From the NCBI GenBank assembly GCA_013036995.1, contig JAAOXG010000039.1, forward strand, positions 124,001 to 188,000: a DNA stretch of 64,000 nt. The letters run 5' to 3'. The stretch is from Lacrimispora defluvii (GTDB lineage: Bacteria > Bacillota > Clostridia > Lachnospirales > Lachnospiraceae). Under the pieces are notes generated by a model, which searched no databases, was not told the origin of the DNA, and saw only the letters and a list, made by a program, of their open reading frames with translations. Shown here piece after piece: positions 43,254 to 51,716 of the stretch. The first letter of the stretch is position 1. Each line of letters begins with the position of its first letter. The position numbers and the translations under genes were made by a program.

Positions 43254-44003
43254 CTACTCTTTCACCCAGTAGAACGTACCATCATTCGTCCGATCCATAA
43301 AGCCATATTCAATAAGCGCTCTTCGAATGGCGGCATTATCATCATAAATTCTTTTTAAGATACGGTTTAACTCCTTCTCTTCATATTGCTTACCCGGGAC
43401 GAAATTCTTTACAATTTCGCTTAACACAACCAGCTTTTTCTTTTCCCTTGCAGGTATGCTCTTTAAACCGCCTTTATCATTAAAATAGGTTTTTCTGATA
43501 CTCTCAACCTCTTTATCTGTTATATTATAACGGTCATCCACCATGGTGGCAGAGTTGTGTGCATCTTGCAGAACACTTCCTTCCAGCCGGCTGATCTCCT
43601 TTTGCGTCTGCTCAGACAGCAGTTCCATCATAGCCAGAAAAACCTTGGCCTGCTTTTCTTTTTCCCTTAATTTATACTTGTGGTTTCGAATGGTTGAATC
43701 AGCAACGCCCAGTGCAGAAGCTACCTCTTTATCTGACATCCCCTGTGCAATAAGCTGCAGCACCTTCTGCTGCGCCTGGGTAATTCCAGTATTCCCATAG
43801 CTCATATTCAGGACATAGGATAACATAGACCCATGTTTTTCTTTTATATGCTCTTTCATCGATTTTTCTGCGTCATAGAAAAGCCCATCCTTTTCATAGA
43901 TCCGTCCTTCCAGATAGCTTTCCCCGCAGACAACACAGGTATATGTTTCCCCCTCTTTGATATACCCGTTTTTTAGTTCATCCTTTGATGCGTCCCAAAA
44001 AAT
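43254..44003 (-). CDS. DUF2087 regulator with zinc-finger-like N terminus and LuxR-type HTH (ATT start)
   Basis: About 249 residues if started at ATT 44003: ATT-TTT-TGG-GAC reads MFWDASKDELKNGY, then a CxxC...HxxxKH element (CVVCGES...HIKEKHG, about residues 22-60), a LuxR-type helix-turn-helix (GMSDKEVASALGVADSTIRNH, about 75-105) and a C-terminal DUF2087 domain (about 150-245, ending GTFYWVKE). AGGAG is eight bases before the ATT. The next ATG in frame (43859) would discard the Cys pair. An ATG at 44014 would be in frame only if the T6 run had one more T. It heads an operon with the Cys-rich and TusA genes. Confidence 0.78.
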   Translation of the reverse strand: MFWDASKDELKNGYIKEGETYTCVVCGESYLEGRIYEKDGLFYDAEKSMKEHIKEKHGSMLSYVLNMSYGNTGITQAQQKVLQLIAQGMSDKEVASALGVADSTIRNHKYKLREKEKQAKVFLAMMELLSEQTQKEISRLEGSVLQDAHNSATMVDDRYNITDKEVESIRKTYFNDKGGLKSIPAREKKKLVVLSEIVKNFVPGKQYEEKELNRILKRIYDDNAAIRRALIEYGFMDRTNDGTFYWVKE

Positions 44004-44115
44004 AGTATCATCTCCTTTCTATCTTGCATATTGGATATAATAACACCTTTATCATTATATGTCTATATATTTATAGTTATTTTAAATATATGTTTACAAT
44101 TTTAACTTTTCATAC

Positions 44116-44155
44116 AAAAAAGCCACTGCATGTTTTGTCTCTGCAATGGCTTTAA
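44116..44155 (-). terminator. Terminator after aspA
   Basis: On the minus strand AAAGCCATTGCA pairs with TGCAGTGGCTTT, then TTTT. Immediately after the aspartase stop codon. Confidence 0.8.
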
Positions 44156-44157
44156 AA

Positions 44158-45588
44158 CTAACAACTCTTTTTTGCAATTCCCGGTCGTGTCATATTCATG
44201 GGATTCAGAACTATATTAACATCAGCCGGAGACAGCAATCCTTTTTTTATAATAAGCTCCCTCACCGGTCTTCCTGTCCGAATGGCCTCTTTCGCAATTT
44301 CCGCAGAATCTCTGTAACCGATGTGAGGACATAAAGCAGTAATGACTCCCACACTGTTTTCTACTAGTTGACGGCATCTGTCCTCATTTGCAGTAATGCC
44401 GGTGATACAGTGATCCACAAATGTCTGTACTGCATTTGTCAACGTATCAAGGGATTGAAACAGAGAATAAAATACAATGGGTTCAAAAGCGTTTAACTCC
44501 AGCTGTCCCGCTTCAGCAGCTAATGTTATGGTCAGATCATTTCCAATAATATGAAAAGCCACCTGATTGACCACCTCAGGAATTACCGGATTTACTTTTC
44601 CAGGCATTATGGAGGAGCCATTCTGTCTTGCCGGAAGGTTGATTTCTCCAAATCCCGTTCTTGGTCCTGAAGACATCAGCCGTAAATCACTGGCTATCTT
44701 AGAGAGGGTAACTGCACAGGCCTTAACAGCCCCGGATACTGCTACGAAGGAATCCAGGCTTTGTGTTGCATCGAAGAGATCGGATGCCTGTATCACATCT
44801 ATGCCCGATATTTCTTTTAATTCTGGCACAATCCGCTTCATGTAATGTTCATCTGCGTTAATTCCGGTACCTATGGCAGTTCCGCCTAAATTGACATACC
44901 TTATCTCTTCAAATACTTTCTCAATACGGATTATATCCCTTTTGACAGCCGTTGCATAAGCCTGGAATTCCTGCCCCAGACGAATGGGTACTGCATCCTG
45001 CAACTGGGTTCTTCCCATTTTAATCACATGATCAAATTCCTTTGATTTTTCCTCAAATGCCAGCTTAAGACGTTCCAGCTGTATTAATGCTTTCTTTAAA
45101 AGAACATAACATGTCATTTTGCCTGCTGTTGGAATTACATCATTGGTGGATTGTCCGCAGTTTACATGATCATTGGGATTAACCAGACTATAGTCTCCTT
45201 TTTGTCCGCCCAGGATCTCTATGGCTCTGTTTGCTATGACTTCATTGGCATTCATATTCAGGGAAGTCCCTGCTCCGCCCTGTATGGGGTCTACAATAAA
45301 ATACTCCAGAAACTTTCCTTTCAGCAACTCATCGCATGCCTGCACAATTGCCAGAGAGATTGCTTCATCCAGAAGACCTGCTTCAAAATTGGTAATTGCA
45401 GCGGCTTTTTTAATATAAACCACATTTTTAATAATCTCTGGATGCATGTTAAGTCCTGTGATATGAAAATTCTCTTTTGCTCTTAAGGATTGACTCCCGT
45501 AGTAGGCACTTTTTAAAACCTTCAGCTCACCGATGATGTCTTTTTCCACACGATACTCTTCCTCTTTATCAGTCAACCTGTATTCCAT
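44158..45588 (-). CDS. aspA: Aspartate ammonia-lyase
   Basis: A 476-residue lyase of the fumarase/aspartase superfamily that releases ammonia from aspartate, giving fumarate. The signature GSSIMPGKVNP is present, with the catalytic-base Ser in that loop, plus GQSTNDVIPTAGK and GGTAIGTGINA. Start: MEYRLTDKEE, after AAGAGAGGG; a much longer open frame extends upstream but covers the LysR start region. Divergent from a LysR gene, which probably controls it. Class-II fumarase is a close relative; the N-terminal RVEKDIIGE is the aspartase form. Confidence 0.9.
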   Translation of the reverse strand: MEYRLTDKEEEYRVEKDIIGELKVLKSAYYGSQSLRAKENFHITGLNMHPEIIKNVVYIKKAAAITNFEAGLLDEAISLAIVQACDELLKGKFLEYFIVDPIQGGAGTSLNMNANEVIANRAIEILGGQKGDYSLVNPNDHVNCGQSTNDVIPTAGKMTCYVLLKKALIQLERLKLAFEEKSKEFDHVIKMGRTQLQDAVPIRLGQEFQAYATAVKRDIIRIEKVFEEIRYVNLGGTAIGTGINADEHYMKRIVPELKEISGIDVIQASDLFDATQSLDSFVAVSGAVKACAVTLSKIASDLRLMSSGPRTGFGEINLPARQNGSSIMPGKVNPVIPEVVNQVAFHIIGNDLTITLAAEAGQLELNAFEPIVFYSLFQSLDTLTNAVQTFVDHCITGITANEDRCRQLVENSVGVITALCPHIGYRDSAEIAKEAIRTGRPVRELIIKKGLLSPADVNIVLNPMNMTRPGIAKKSC

Positions 45589-45667
45589 AGGATACCCTCT
45601 CTTTTTACAATTGTTTGATATGTAATTCTTGTAATAAGTATATATTCCATTTATACTATAATCAAAT

Positions 45668-45677
45668 ATCAATTGAT
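45668..45677. promoter_or_regulatory. Palindrome in the aspA-LysR intergenic region
   Basis: ATCAATTGAT is a perfect palindrome midway between the divergent genes, a plausible core of a LysR recognition site. The 130-base gap is otherwise AT-rich with overlapping promoter-like TATA elements. Confidence 0.4.
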
Positions 45678-45716
45678 TTATAATTATCATAACTTTACAT
45701 TTATATGGAGGCAGCC

Positions 45717-46649
45717 ATGTTTTCTGGAAAAGAATATGTTTATGAGGTCTACAAAGAAAAGAGCTTCTCAAAAGCAGCAAACAATCTCTATATTTCACAG
45801 CCTTCGTTAAGTTCCACCATTAAAAGAATTGAAACCAAAATCGGTATGCCGATTTTTGACCGAAGCATAACTCCTGTGGGGCTGACGGAGTGTGGTCTTA
45901 AATACATACAGGCAGTTGAATCCATCATGGCCATTGAACAGGACTTTCGTAATTATCTGGATGATGCCAGAAACTTACAGACCGGAACACTGACCATTGG
46001 AGGCAGCAATTTATTTACATCCTATGTCATTCCCCCTCTTATCTCCAGTCTGCATCAGCAGTATCCAGGGATTAACGTAACCATCATTGAAGATAATACC
46101 AGCAATCTTGAATCCCAGCTTTTACTGGGTTCCCTGGATTTTATTGTAGATAACAGCACGCTGTGCGAAACCAAGTTTGATTCTTTTTTATACCGGGAAG
46201 AACATTTAATGATTGCCGTTCCTAAAAAATACCAGATTAATCAAAACCTTCAGGAATATCAGGTTTCTCTGGAACAGATCCGGTCAAATGCATGTCAGGA
46301 TCCAAAAGTTCCTGTGGTGCCTTTAAAGGAATTTAAGGATTATCCTTTCATCATGCTGAAGCCAAATAATGATACCATGCAAAGGGGAACTTATTTATGC
46401 AAGGCAAATGGATTTAAGCCTGATATCCTGTTTGAACTGGATCAGCAGTCAACCGCTTATCACATTGCATGCTCCGGAATGGGAATCTGTTTTGTCAGCG
46501 ATACACTTTTATGTAAATCACCGGCACTTACGGATATGATTTATTACAAGCTTGACGAAGAAAAAAGCAAACGTAATATCTGTTTCTTCAGTAAGAAGAA
46601 CCGGTATATTACGTTTGCCATGTCTGAATTTTTAAAATTAATTTCTTAG
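45717..46649 (+). CDS. LysR-family regulator
   Basis: About 310 residues, winged helix at about 1-60 (SFSKAANNLYISQPSLSSTIKRI) and the usual two-lobed effector domain. The ATG follows GGAGG. It is divergent from aspA and likely regulates it, possibly in response to aspartate or a related amino acid (inference). Confidence 0.87.
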   Translation: MFSGKEYVYEVYKEKSFSKAANNLYISQPSLSSTIKRIETKIGMPIFDRSITPVGLTECGLKYIQAVESIMAIEQDFRNYLDDARNLQTGTLTIGGSNLFTSYVIPPLISSLHQQYPGINVTIIEDNTSNLESQLLLGSLDFIVDNSTLCETKFDSFLYREEHLMIAVPKKYQINQNLQEYQVSLEQIRSNACQDPKVPVVPLKEFKDYPFIMLKPNNDTMQRGTYLCKANGFKPDILFELDQQSTAYHIACSGMGICFVSDTLLCKSPALTDMIYYKLDEEKSKRNICFFSKKNRYITFAMSEFLKLIS

Positions 46650-46706
46650 CCGGCTTAATTTCGTATTGCCTCAGCCTTCTCCCGCAGCGGTTCTCTCATT
46701 CAATCA

Positions 46707-47249
46707 TTATTTCATCATGTCTGCAATCTGTTCTGCATCAAGAACATCATCGATCACCGTTGCATAATGAGCGTATGTTACGGTAAGGTCAGGTGATAAG
46801 ATAAATGCTGCAGGAAGCTGCAGCTCATCCCCCTCATACCTTCCATGAGAGAATCCTGCTGCCATGGCTTTCCCGACTTTCACCATGGTCTTTAATCCAG
46901 CCAGATCTTTTTTACTGGCTGCCGGAAGGATTTCAAACTCCCGGTAGAGTTCTTCTTTTGGATCACAGACAATTTCAAAGGGGAACATATCTTCTTTTCC
47001 CATGTCCTCTTTTAATAAATCCGGATCACTCTGCAGAACCACCAGTAATTCCCCCCCTGCTGCCGTGATCTTTTCATAGTTCTTGGCATACTGGGAAAGG
47101 TCATACTGGCACAGCGTACACCCATAATAGCGGAGAAATACAAGAGCCAGTTTCTTTCCGCCTGCTGCCTCACTGAGCCGGACATTTTTACGAAAAGGTG
47201 TATCGAATGTAAAGTCACGCATCTTGTCATTTACATATAGTTTTCCCAT
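46707..47249 (-). CDS. Peroxiredoxin-like (AhpC/TSA) protein
   Basis: About 180 residues with a thioredoxin fold. The active-site region FLRYYGCTLCQYDL has a CxxC where peroxiredoxins of the PRX-like2/AhpC-TSA type have their peroxidatic Cys. It likely reduces peroxides or hydropersulfides. Last gene of the ridA operon; since a C-S lyase upstream releases H2S or thiols, thiol-oxidation control is plausible (inference). The Met of MGKLYVNDK is used; the ORF could also start three codons earlier. Confidence 0.8.
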   Translation of the reverse strand: MGKLYVNDKMRDFTFDTPFRKNVRLSEAAGGKKLALVFLRYYGCTLCQYDLSQYAKNYEKITAAGGELLVVLQSDPDLLKEDMGKEDMFPFEIVCDPKEELYREFEILPAASKKDLAGLKTMVKVGKAMAAGFSHGRYEGDELQLPAAFILSPDLTVTYAHYATVIDDVLDAEQIADMMK

Positions 47250-47275
47250 ATTGTGCACCTCGTTTTTCTGTGAAT

Positions 47276-48490
47276 TTATTTGGCGTTAAAAACATGCTCA
47301 TTCAGACGCTTCATTGCTTCCTCAACTCTGCTGAAAGGAAGAGCCAGATTCAGTCGAATGGAGCATGGTCCGTGGAACATGCGGCCATCCTGCCATGCAA
47401 CACCTACATCCCAGCCGGCTTTTTCCAGTTCATCAATGGTTTTTCCATTCTCTTTACACCAATCTGTGCAATCCATAAACAGCATATAGGTTCCCTGTGG
47501 TTTGGAAAGCTTTACACCTTTGAAATTCTTTGTAATATAGTCATAAGCATAATTCACATTGCTGGTGAGCACCTGGCACAGCTCATCCACCCATTCTGCA
47601 CCTTCCGGTCTGTACGCACCGATTAACGCATGCATGCTCAGCACATTCATGTCATTATAATGGGATTTGCTGCTCTGGGCGCGGACACGGTCTCTTAAAT
47701 ATGGATCATAAATAATATGATAGGATCCAATCAGTCCTGCCAGGTTAAAGGTTTTGCTGGGTGCATATAGAGCTACTGTCCGTTTGCGGGCATCCTCACT
47801 CACTGACTGAACCGGAATATGCTTATTTCCGTCTAAAATAAGATCGGACCAGATTTCGTCAGAAATGACGATACAATCATTATCCTTATAGACTTCCATC
47901 GCTTTTTCAATCTCCCATTTTTCCCATACACGTCCGCATGGATTGTGAGGATTGCAGAAAATAGCGGTATGAATCTTATGGGCCTTTATCTTTTTATCCA
48001 TATCCTCATAGTCCATGCGCCATACGCCGTTCTCATCCTGCTTTAATGGACTATGTATGATTTTGCGTCCATTGTTCTCAAGGCTCATGGTAAAACCAAT
48101 ATAGGTAGGGGAATGGAGAAGCACTGCATCTCCAGGTGCTGAAAATGCATTCAGTACAGAGATAACTCCGCCAAGTACACCGTTTTCATATCCGATGCAT
48201 TCCTTTGTCAGTCCTGTTACCCCGTTTCTCTCCTCCTGCCACTTGATTATGGAATTGTAATACTCCTCTGATGGGCTGAAATAACCAAATGCCGGGTGCT
48301 TAACACGTTCCACAATGGCGTCACAGATGGATGGTACAGTTGGGAAGTTCATATCTGCAACCCACATTGGAATGGTATCATACCCATCCTTTGGAAGATC
48401 CGGAGCGAAACCTGGTAAGGTTCCAAGACCATCCACAGCAATGGCATCTTTGCCTCTGCGGTCCATAATTGATGTAAAATCGTATTTCAT
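47276..48490 (-). CDS. patB: MalY/PatB-type cystathionine beta-lyase (C-S lyase)
   Basis: A 404-residue fold-type I PLP enzyme. Marks are WVADMNFP near the N terminus, NPHNPCGRVW, and the PLP lysine in ALYAPSKTFNLAGLIGSY; IVISDEIWSDL holds the cofactor-binding Asp. PatB-type enzymes beta-eliminate cystathionine, cysteine or other S-conjugates, giving a thiol, ammonia and pyruvate via 2-aminoacrylate. GGAGG precedes the ATG. Its operon mates RidA and an amino-acid permease fit a substrate-uptake and enamine-removal scheme. Confidence 0.9.
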   Translation of the reverse strand: MKYDFTSIMDRRGKDAIAVDGLGTLPGFAPDLPKDGYDTIPMWVADMNFPTVPSICDAIVERVKHPAFGYFSPSEEYYNSIIKWQEERNGVTGLTKECIGYENGVLGGVISVLNAFSAPGDAVLLHSPTYIGFTMSLENNGRKIIHSPLKQDENGVWRMDYEDMDKKIKAHKIHTAIFCNPHNPCGRVWEKWEIEKAMEVYKDNDCIVISDEIWSDLILDGNKHIPVQSVSEDARKRTVALYAPSKTFNLAGLIGSYHIIYDPYLRDRVRAQSSKSHYNDMNVLSMHALIGAYRPEGAEWVDELCQVLTSNVNYAYDYITKNFKGVKLSKPQGTYMLFMDCTDWCKENGKTIDELEKAGWDVGVAWQDGRMFHGPCSIRLNLALPFSRVEEAMKRLNEHVFNAK

Positions 48491-48570
48491 AGCAATATCC
48501 TCCTTCATCTTAATTTGCCGTCACACAGTAATACCTTAATGACAGCAAACACCTTGTATTAATTCTATTA

Positions 48571-49944
48571 TTACTCCTCATCATCTGCCAGTGCCTGAAC
48601 AATAATCGCTCTTTTGTTTTCCTCCAGGAACTCCTTTTTCACTGCTCCGGTATGGATACGAAGTAAGGAGAATCCAACGCATATTGCCAGAATAACAATG
48701 GAAGCAATGATATCCTTTCCTTTTAAATCTTTAAATAAGTTAAAAGCTACCACTCCGGCACAGGCTGCAGACAGAACACAAATAATATTATACACCGGAA
48801 CGGGCATACGAAGTGCACATTTTTTCCATTGGTCCGGATATTTTTTTGGCAGTGTAATACATGCCATATTAAGATATACATTCATCACCATGGATGGAAT
48901 CATTACCAGTGATATAATGGAATCCAGACTGAATCCAAGCAGAATTGGCATAACACTGAGTAAATAAAAGGCAAGCTGAATGACCCATGGAAAGCCACCT
49001 TTTGTGGTCTTTTTAAATACAGGAGGAAGCCAGCCATCCTCTGCAATCTTCATCAGCGGATAACGGAACATGGCAATACCGCCCAACAAGCTGGTAGCAA
49101 TGGCAAATACACCGCCGCCTAAAATGAACACAACATAAATGCTATTAGGGAATATTGCTTTAGCAGTTGCTCCCAAATTTGCTCCTGCGACCTGGTCATA
49201 TGGCAATACTCCGGCAGCAACAATACTCATCACACCATATATTACAGCTAGTGCCAGAGTGATCCAGAGAATAGCAAGCGGGATGGTTTTTTTGGGTTTT
49301 TCAGTAACTGCAACCATGGATACCGGTGCCATCGTGGTTCCCTGGCAGGCCCAGCCCATAATTGCGATTGCACTAACAAATCCAGCAAATCCTCCATGGA
49401 AAAAACCACCGTCTGCATTGGAAAAATAGTCAGGTCTTACCTGAGGCATACCAAAAATAACAAAAATTGCAATTGCTCCAATTAAAATTACAGTCATTGC
49501 ATTTTCTAAAAGCGTAATAAAACGGGAACCCCGCAGAGTGCTTGCAAAAAAGAGAGTCATAATGAGAACCGCCACCGGACGGGTATACGGCGCTACTCCG
49601 GGAAATACGGCTGAAATATAGTTAACCATACCAAGGGCATAGCTTGACATAGCCATGCTGTTTACGAGAGCCATAGTTGCTGAAAAACCAGTCATTGTCG
49701 GATTAAACAGCAGCGCTTTCTGGCTGTAATCCCCCCCTTTAAATACAAACATGGAACTCATGATTACATTGTACATATAAGCCAGAAGCATAAACAAGCA
49801 TCCGCCGACACATACCAGGACAATAGATCTGCCTGTATAACCAATTCCAAATCCAAGTAAAACAAAGATACCTGAACCAATTGCGCCACCCAAACCAAGA
49901 CCGAAAATATTTAACATACCGAGCTTTTTGCCATGCTCTTCCAT
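48571..49944 (-). CDS. APC-family amino-acid permease
   Basis: About 457 residues with twelve hydrophobic segments. The first helix has GLGLGGAIGSGIFVLLG, the unwound substrate-binding motif of APC transporters. The substrate cannot be read from sequence; the operon suggests a sulfur amino acid or a D-amino acid. The ATG at 49944 follows AGGAGGA; an ATG six codons earlier is too near. Lies between ridA and patB. Confidence 0.88.
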   Translation of the reverse strand: MEEHGKKLGMLNIFGLGLGGAIGSGIFVLLGFGIGYTGRSIVLVCVGGCLFMLLAYMYNVIMSSMFVFKGGDYSQKALLFNPTMTGFSATMALVNSMAMSSYALGMVNYISAVFPGVAPYTRPVAVLIMTLFFASTLRGSRFITLLENAMTVILIGAIAIFVIFGMPQVRPDYFSNADGGFFHGGFAGFVSAIAIMGWACQGTTMAPVSMVAVTEKPKKTIPLAILWITLALAVIYGVMSIVAAGVLPYDQVAGANLGATAKAIFPNSIYVVFILGGGVFAIATSLLGGIAMFRYPLMKIAEDGWLPPVFKKTTKGGFPWVIQLAFYLLSVMPILLGFSLDSIISLVMIPSMVMNVYLNMACITLPKKYPDQWKKCALRMPVPVYNIICVLSAACAGVVAFNLFKDLKGKDIIASIVILAICVGFSLLRIHTGAVKKEFLEENKRAIIVQALADDEE

Positions 49945-49992
49945 TATGTTTTCCTCCTCCATGATCGTCTTATCAATTAGCTTTCATACATA

Positions 49993-50376
49993 CTACAATA
50001 CTGCGACCGCCTCAATTTCCACTCTGGCATCCTTCGGAAGGCTGCCTACCTGAAATGCCGCTCTGGCAGGGCAGGTACCCGTGAAATATTGTGCATAAAC
50101 CTCATTCATTTCTGTAAATTCCCCAATATCCTTTAGTAATACGGTGGTTTTCACCACATTCTCCATTCCTGCACCGGCAGATTCTAAAACAGCCCGGATA
50201 TTCTCCAGAGACTGCCTGGTCTGCGCCTTAATGTCATCTCCTGCAAATGATCCGGTAGACGGATTAATGGGAAGCTGTCCCGATACATAGATCGTTCCAG
50301 ATGCCATAATTGCCTGAGAATAAGGTCCAATTGCAGATGGAGCTTTGTCCGTACTCAGTTCTTTTTTCTGCAACAA
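49993..50376 (-). CDS. ridA: RidA-family enamine/imine deaminase
   Basis: A 127-residue trimeric enzyme that hydrolyses the reactive enamine 2-aminoacrylate to pyruvate and ammonia. Family marks: APSAIGPYSQAIMASGTIYVSGQLP, ending in GTCPARAAFQVGSLPKDARVEIEAVAVL (positions about 99-127) with the substrate-holding Arg (CPARAAFQ) and Glu (VEIEAVAVL). It begins with TTG (50376) spaced by six bases from GGAGG. First gene of the operon with the permease, PatB-type lyase and peroxiredoxin. Confidence 0.93.
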   Translation of the reverse strand: MLQKKELSTDKAPSAIGPYSQAIMASGTIYVSGQLPINPSTGSFAGDDIKAQTRQSLENIRAVLESAGAGMENVVKTTVLLKDIGEFTEMNEVYAQYFTGTCPARAAFQVGSLPKDARVEIEAVAVL

Positions 50377-50423
50377 AACATTCCTCCTTTTAATAATTTT
50401 TCTATCCTTTTGATTGTAAATTT

Positions 50424-50528
50424 ATCATAACACATTTTTTAAGATTTGACAATAATTTTATCAATGTGACAAAATTTTTATATATTTTTTTGTTTCATAA
50501 TTGATTCTTCATGGAAAAATGATATAAT
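50424..50528. promoter_or_regulatory. Divergent promoters of the ridA operon and the YheO-type regulator
   Basis: Minus: TTGTCA (50452-50447), 17 bases, TATGAT (50429-50424) for ridA. Plus: TTGATT (50501-50506), 16 bases, TATAAT (50523-50528) for the regulator. Two TGACAA words (50447-50452 and 50467-50472) 20 bases apart lie at the ridA -35 and may be the regulator's site. Confidence 0.6.
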
Positions 50529-50553
50529 GAAAGAGAGTATGAAAGGAATGTGA

Positions 50554-51198
50554 GTGATAATGACAGATAACGAATTATTAGATATGTATAAACCGATGGT
50601 TTCTTTTTTATCCAGCCTGTGCGGCCCTGGCTGCGAGGTTTTGCTTCATGATGTATCAAAATCAGACATCGGCACTGTAATAGCGGTTGCCAACGGCCAT
50701 CACTCCGGACGGGGAATTGGTTCTCCCATGACTGACCTGGCCAATCAGATCAGAAAAGATCAGATTTACAAAACTCAGGATTATCTTACGAATTATCATG
50801 GTGTAAGTAAAAGCAAGAATTTTATATCCAACACCTATTTTATTAAGAATGAGGACAGGCTGATCGGTCTGCTCTGTGTGAACCGGAATACAACAGCGAT
50901 TCATGAATTGGATCTGGCTTTGTCCAATTTGAAAAAACATTATAATCTGACAGAAGGAAGAAAGGATATACAGGAAGATTTAAGCACTCCGGTTGAAGAG
51001 ATGCTTTCCACCCTTGTAAACCAGGCAGTGAAAGATGCGGGAGTCTCACCTCAGCGCATGTCCAGACAGGAAAAGATTAATATTGTAAAGCAGTTGAATG
51101 ATCAGGGGATTCTGACCATGAAAGGGGCAGTTTCTGAAATTGCAAGACAGCTTTTTGTTTCTGAACCCACTGTTTACCGGTATTTAAACCACAAATAA
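50554..51198 (+). CDS. YheO/DauR-type transcriptional regulator
   Basis: A 214-residue regulator. Residues about 5-125 form a YheO-type PAS-like ligand domain (GPGCEVLLHDVSK; DRLIGLLCVNRNTT); the C-terminal HTH (about 165-214) reads GAVSEIARQLFVSEPTVYRYL. Relatives include DauR, regulator of D-arginine catabolism. It starts at GTG 50554 (six bases after AAAGGA) or ATG 50560. Divergent from the ridA operon and therefore its probable regulator, with an amino acid as likely ligand. Confidence 0.85.
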   Translation: MIMTDNELLDMYKPMVSFLSSLCGPGCEVLLHDVSKSDIGTVIAVANGHHSGRGIGSPMTDLANQIRKDQIYKTQDYLTNYHGVSKSKNFISNTYFIKNEDRLIGLLCVNRNTTAIHELDLALSNLKKHYNLTEGRKDIQEDLSTPVEEMLSTLVNQAVKDAGVSPQRMSRQEKINIVKQLNDQGILTMKGAVSEIARQLFVSEPTVYRYLNHK

Positions 51199-51210
51199 CC
51201 TTTTGCACAC

Positions 51211-51262
51211 AAAAAGAGAGTTATGCCAGTAGATTTCTACTTATGCAATAACTCTCTTTTTA
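51211..51262. terminator. Bidirectional terminator
   Basis: AAAAAGAGAGTTAT and ATAACTCTCTTTTT pair perfectly, with an inner GTAGA/TCTAC stem, between convergent genes. Confidence 0.85.
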
Positions 51263-51269
51263 ATGCTTC

Positions 51270-51698
51270 TTACATTTCAAACATTTTTATGGCTTTTCCT
51301 TTTATGTAAGCCACTTCTGACTCTGTCAGATCCAAAAAGTCACTGTTGTCCATTGAACAATTGGAATCCTGCACATACATCATCTTGGTATCCTTCTGTG
51401 TGATGGAATAGAACCATACCTCCTTTGGTACATTATATACTTTTCCCTGCTCCATAAGAGTTAGCTCTATTTTAAACTGATCATTTTCTCTTTCTGCAGT
51501 AATCAAAATTGCTTTTCCAGCCGCAAGTATAAACTGTTCATCAGTTGAGTGATGAATCTCCAGATGTGCGATTCCATCAATGTCATTATCCGGCTTCCAG
51601 TTTTTAATGCTTACCAGCCATTTCTCGTTTTTATATACACATAAGATTCCTTCATCATTATTTTCATATATATCTGGTCTCATATTCGTTAACCTCAT
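51270..51698 (-). CDS. Cupin-like uncharacterized protein of the fructosamine locus
   Basis: A 142-residue soluble protein resembling a single-domain cupin: AHLEIHHSTDEQFILAAGKA has His/His/Glu spacing of the first cupin motif and QGKVYNVPKEVWFY the second. It may bind a metal and a sugar derivative (isomerase or sensor); I cannot name a family. It follows the kinase gene by 18 bases and ends the operon. Two in-frame ATGs (51698 and about 51683) are possible starts. Confidence 0.65.
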   Translation of the reverse strand: MRLTNMRPDIYENNDEGILCVYKNEKWLVSIKNWKPDNDIDGIAHLEIHHSTDEQFILAAGKAILITAERENDQFKIELTLMEQGKVYNVPKEVWFYSITQKDTKMMYVQDSNCSMDNSDFLDLTESEVAYIKGKAIKMFEM

Positions 51699-51716
51699 AC
51701 TTTCTTATTTTTGACT

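Noticed and set aside
44158-45798. Aspartase with a 70-residue N-terminal extension
   Set aside because: The extension crosses the intergenic region and the divergent LysR start; MEYRLTDKEE gives the family's normal length.
50447-50472. CRISPR-like or tandem repeat array from repeated TGACAA words
   Set aside because: Only two short copies; no regular repeat-spacer structure here or elsewhere in the window.
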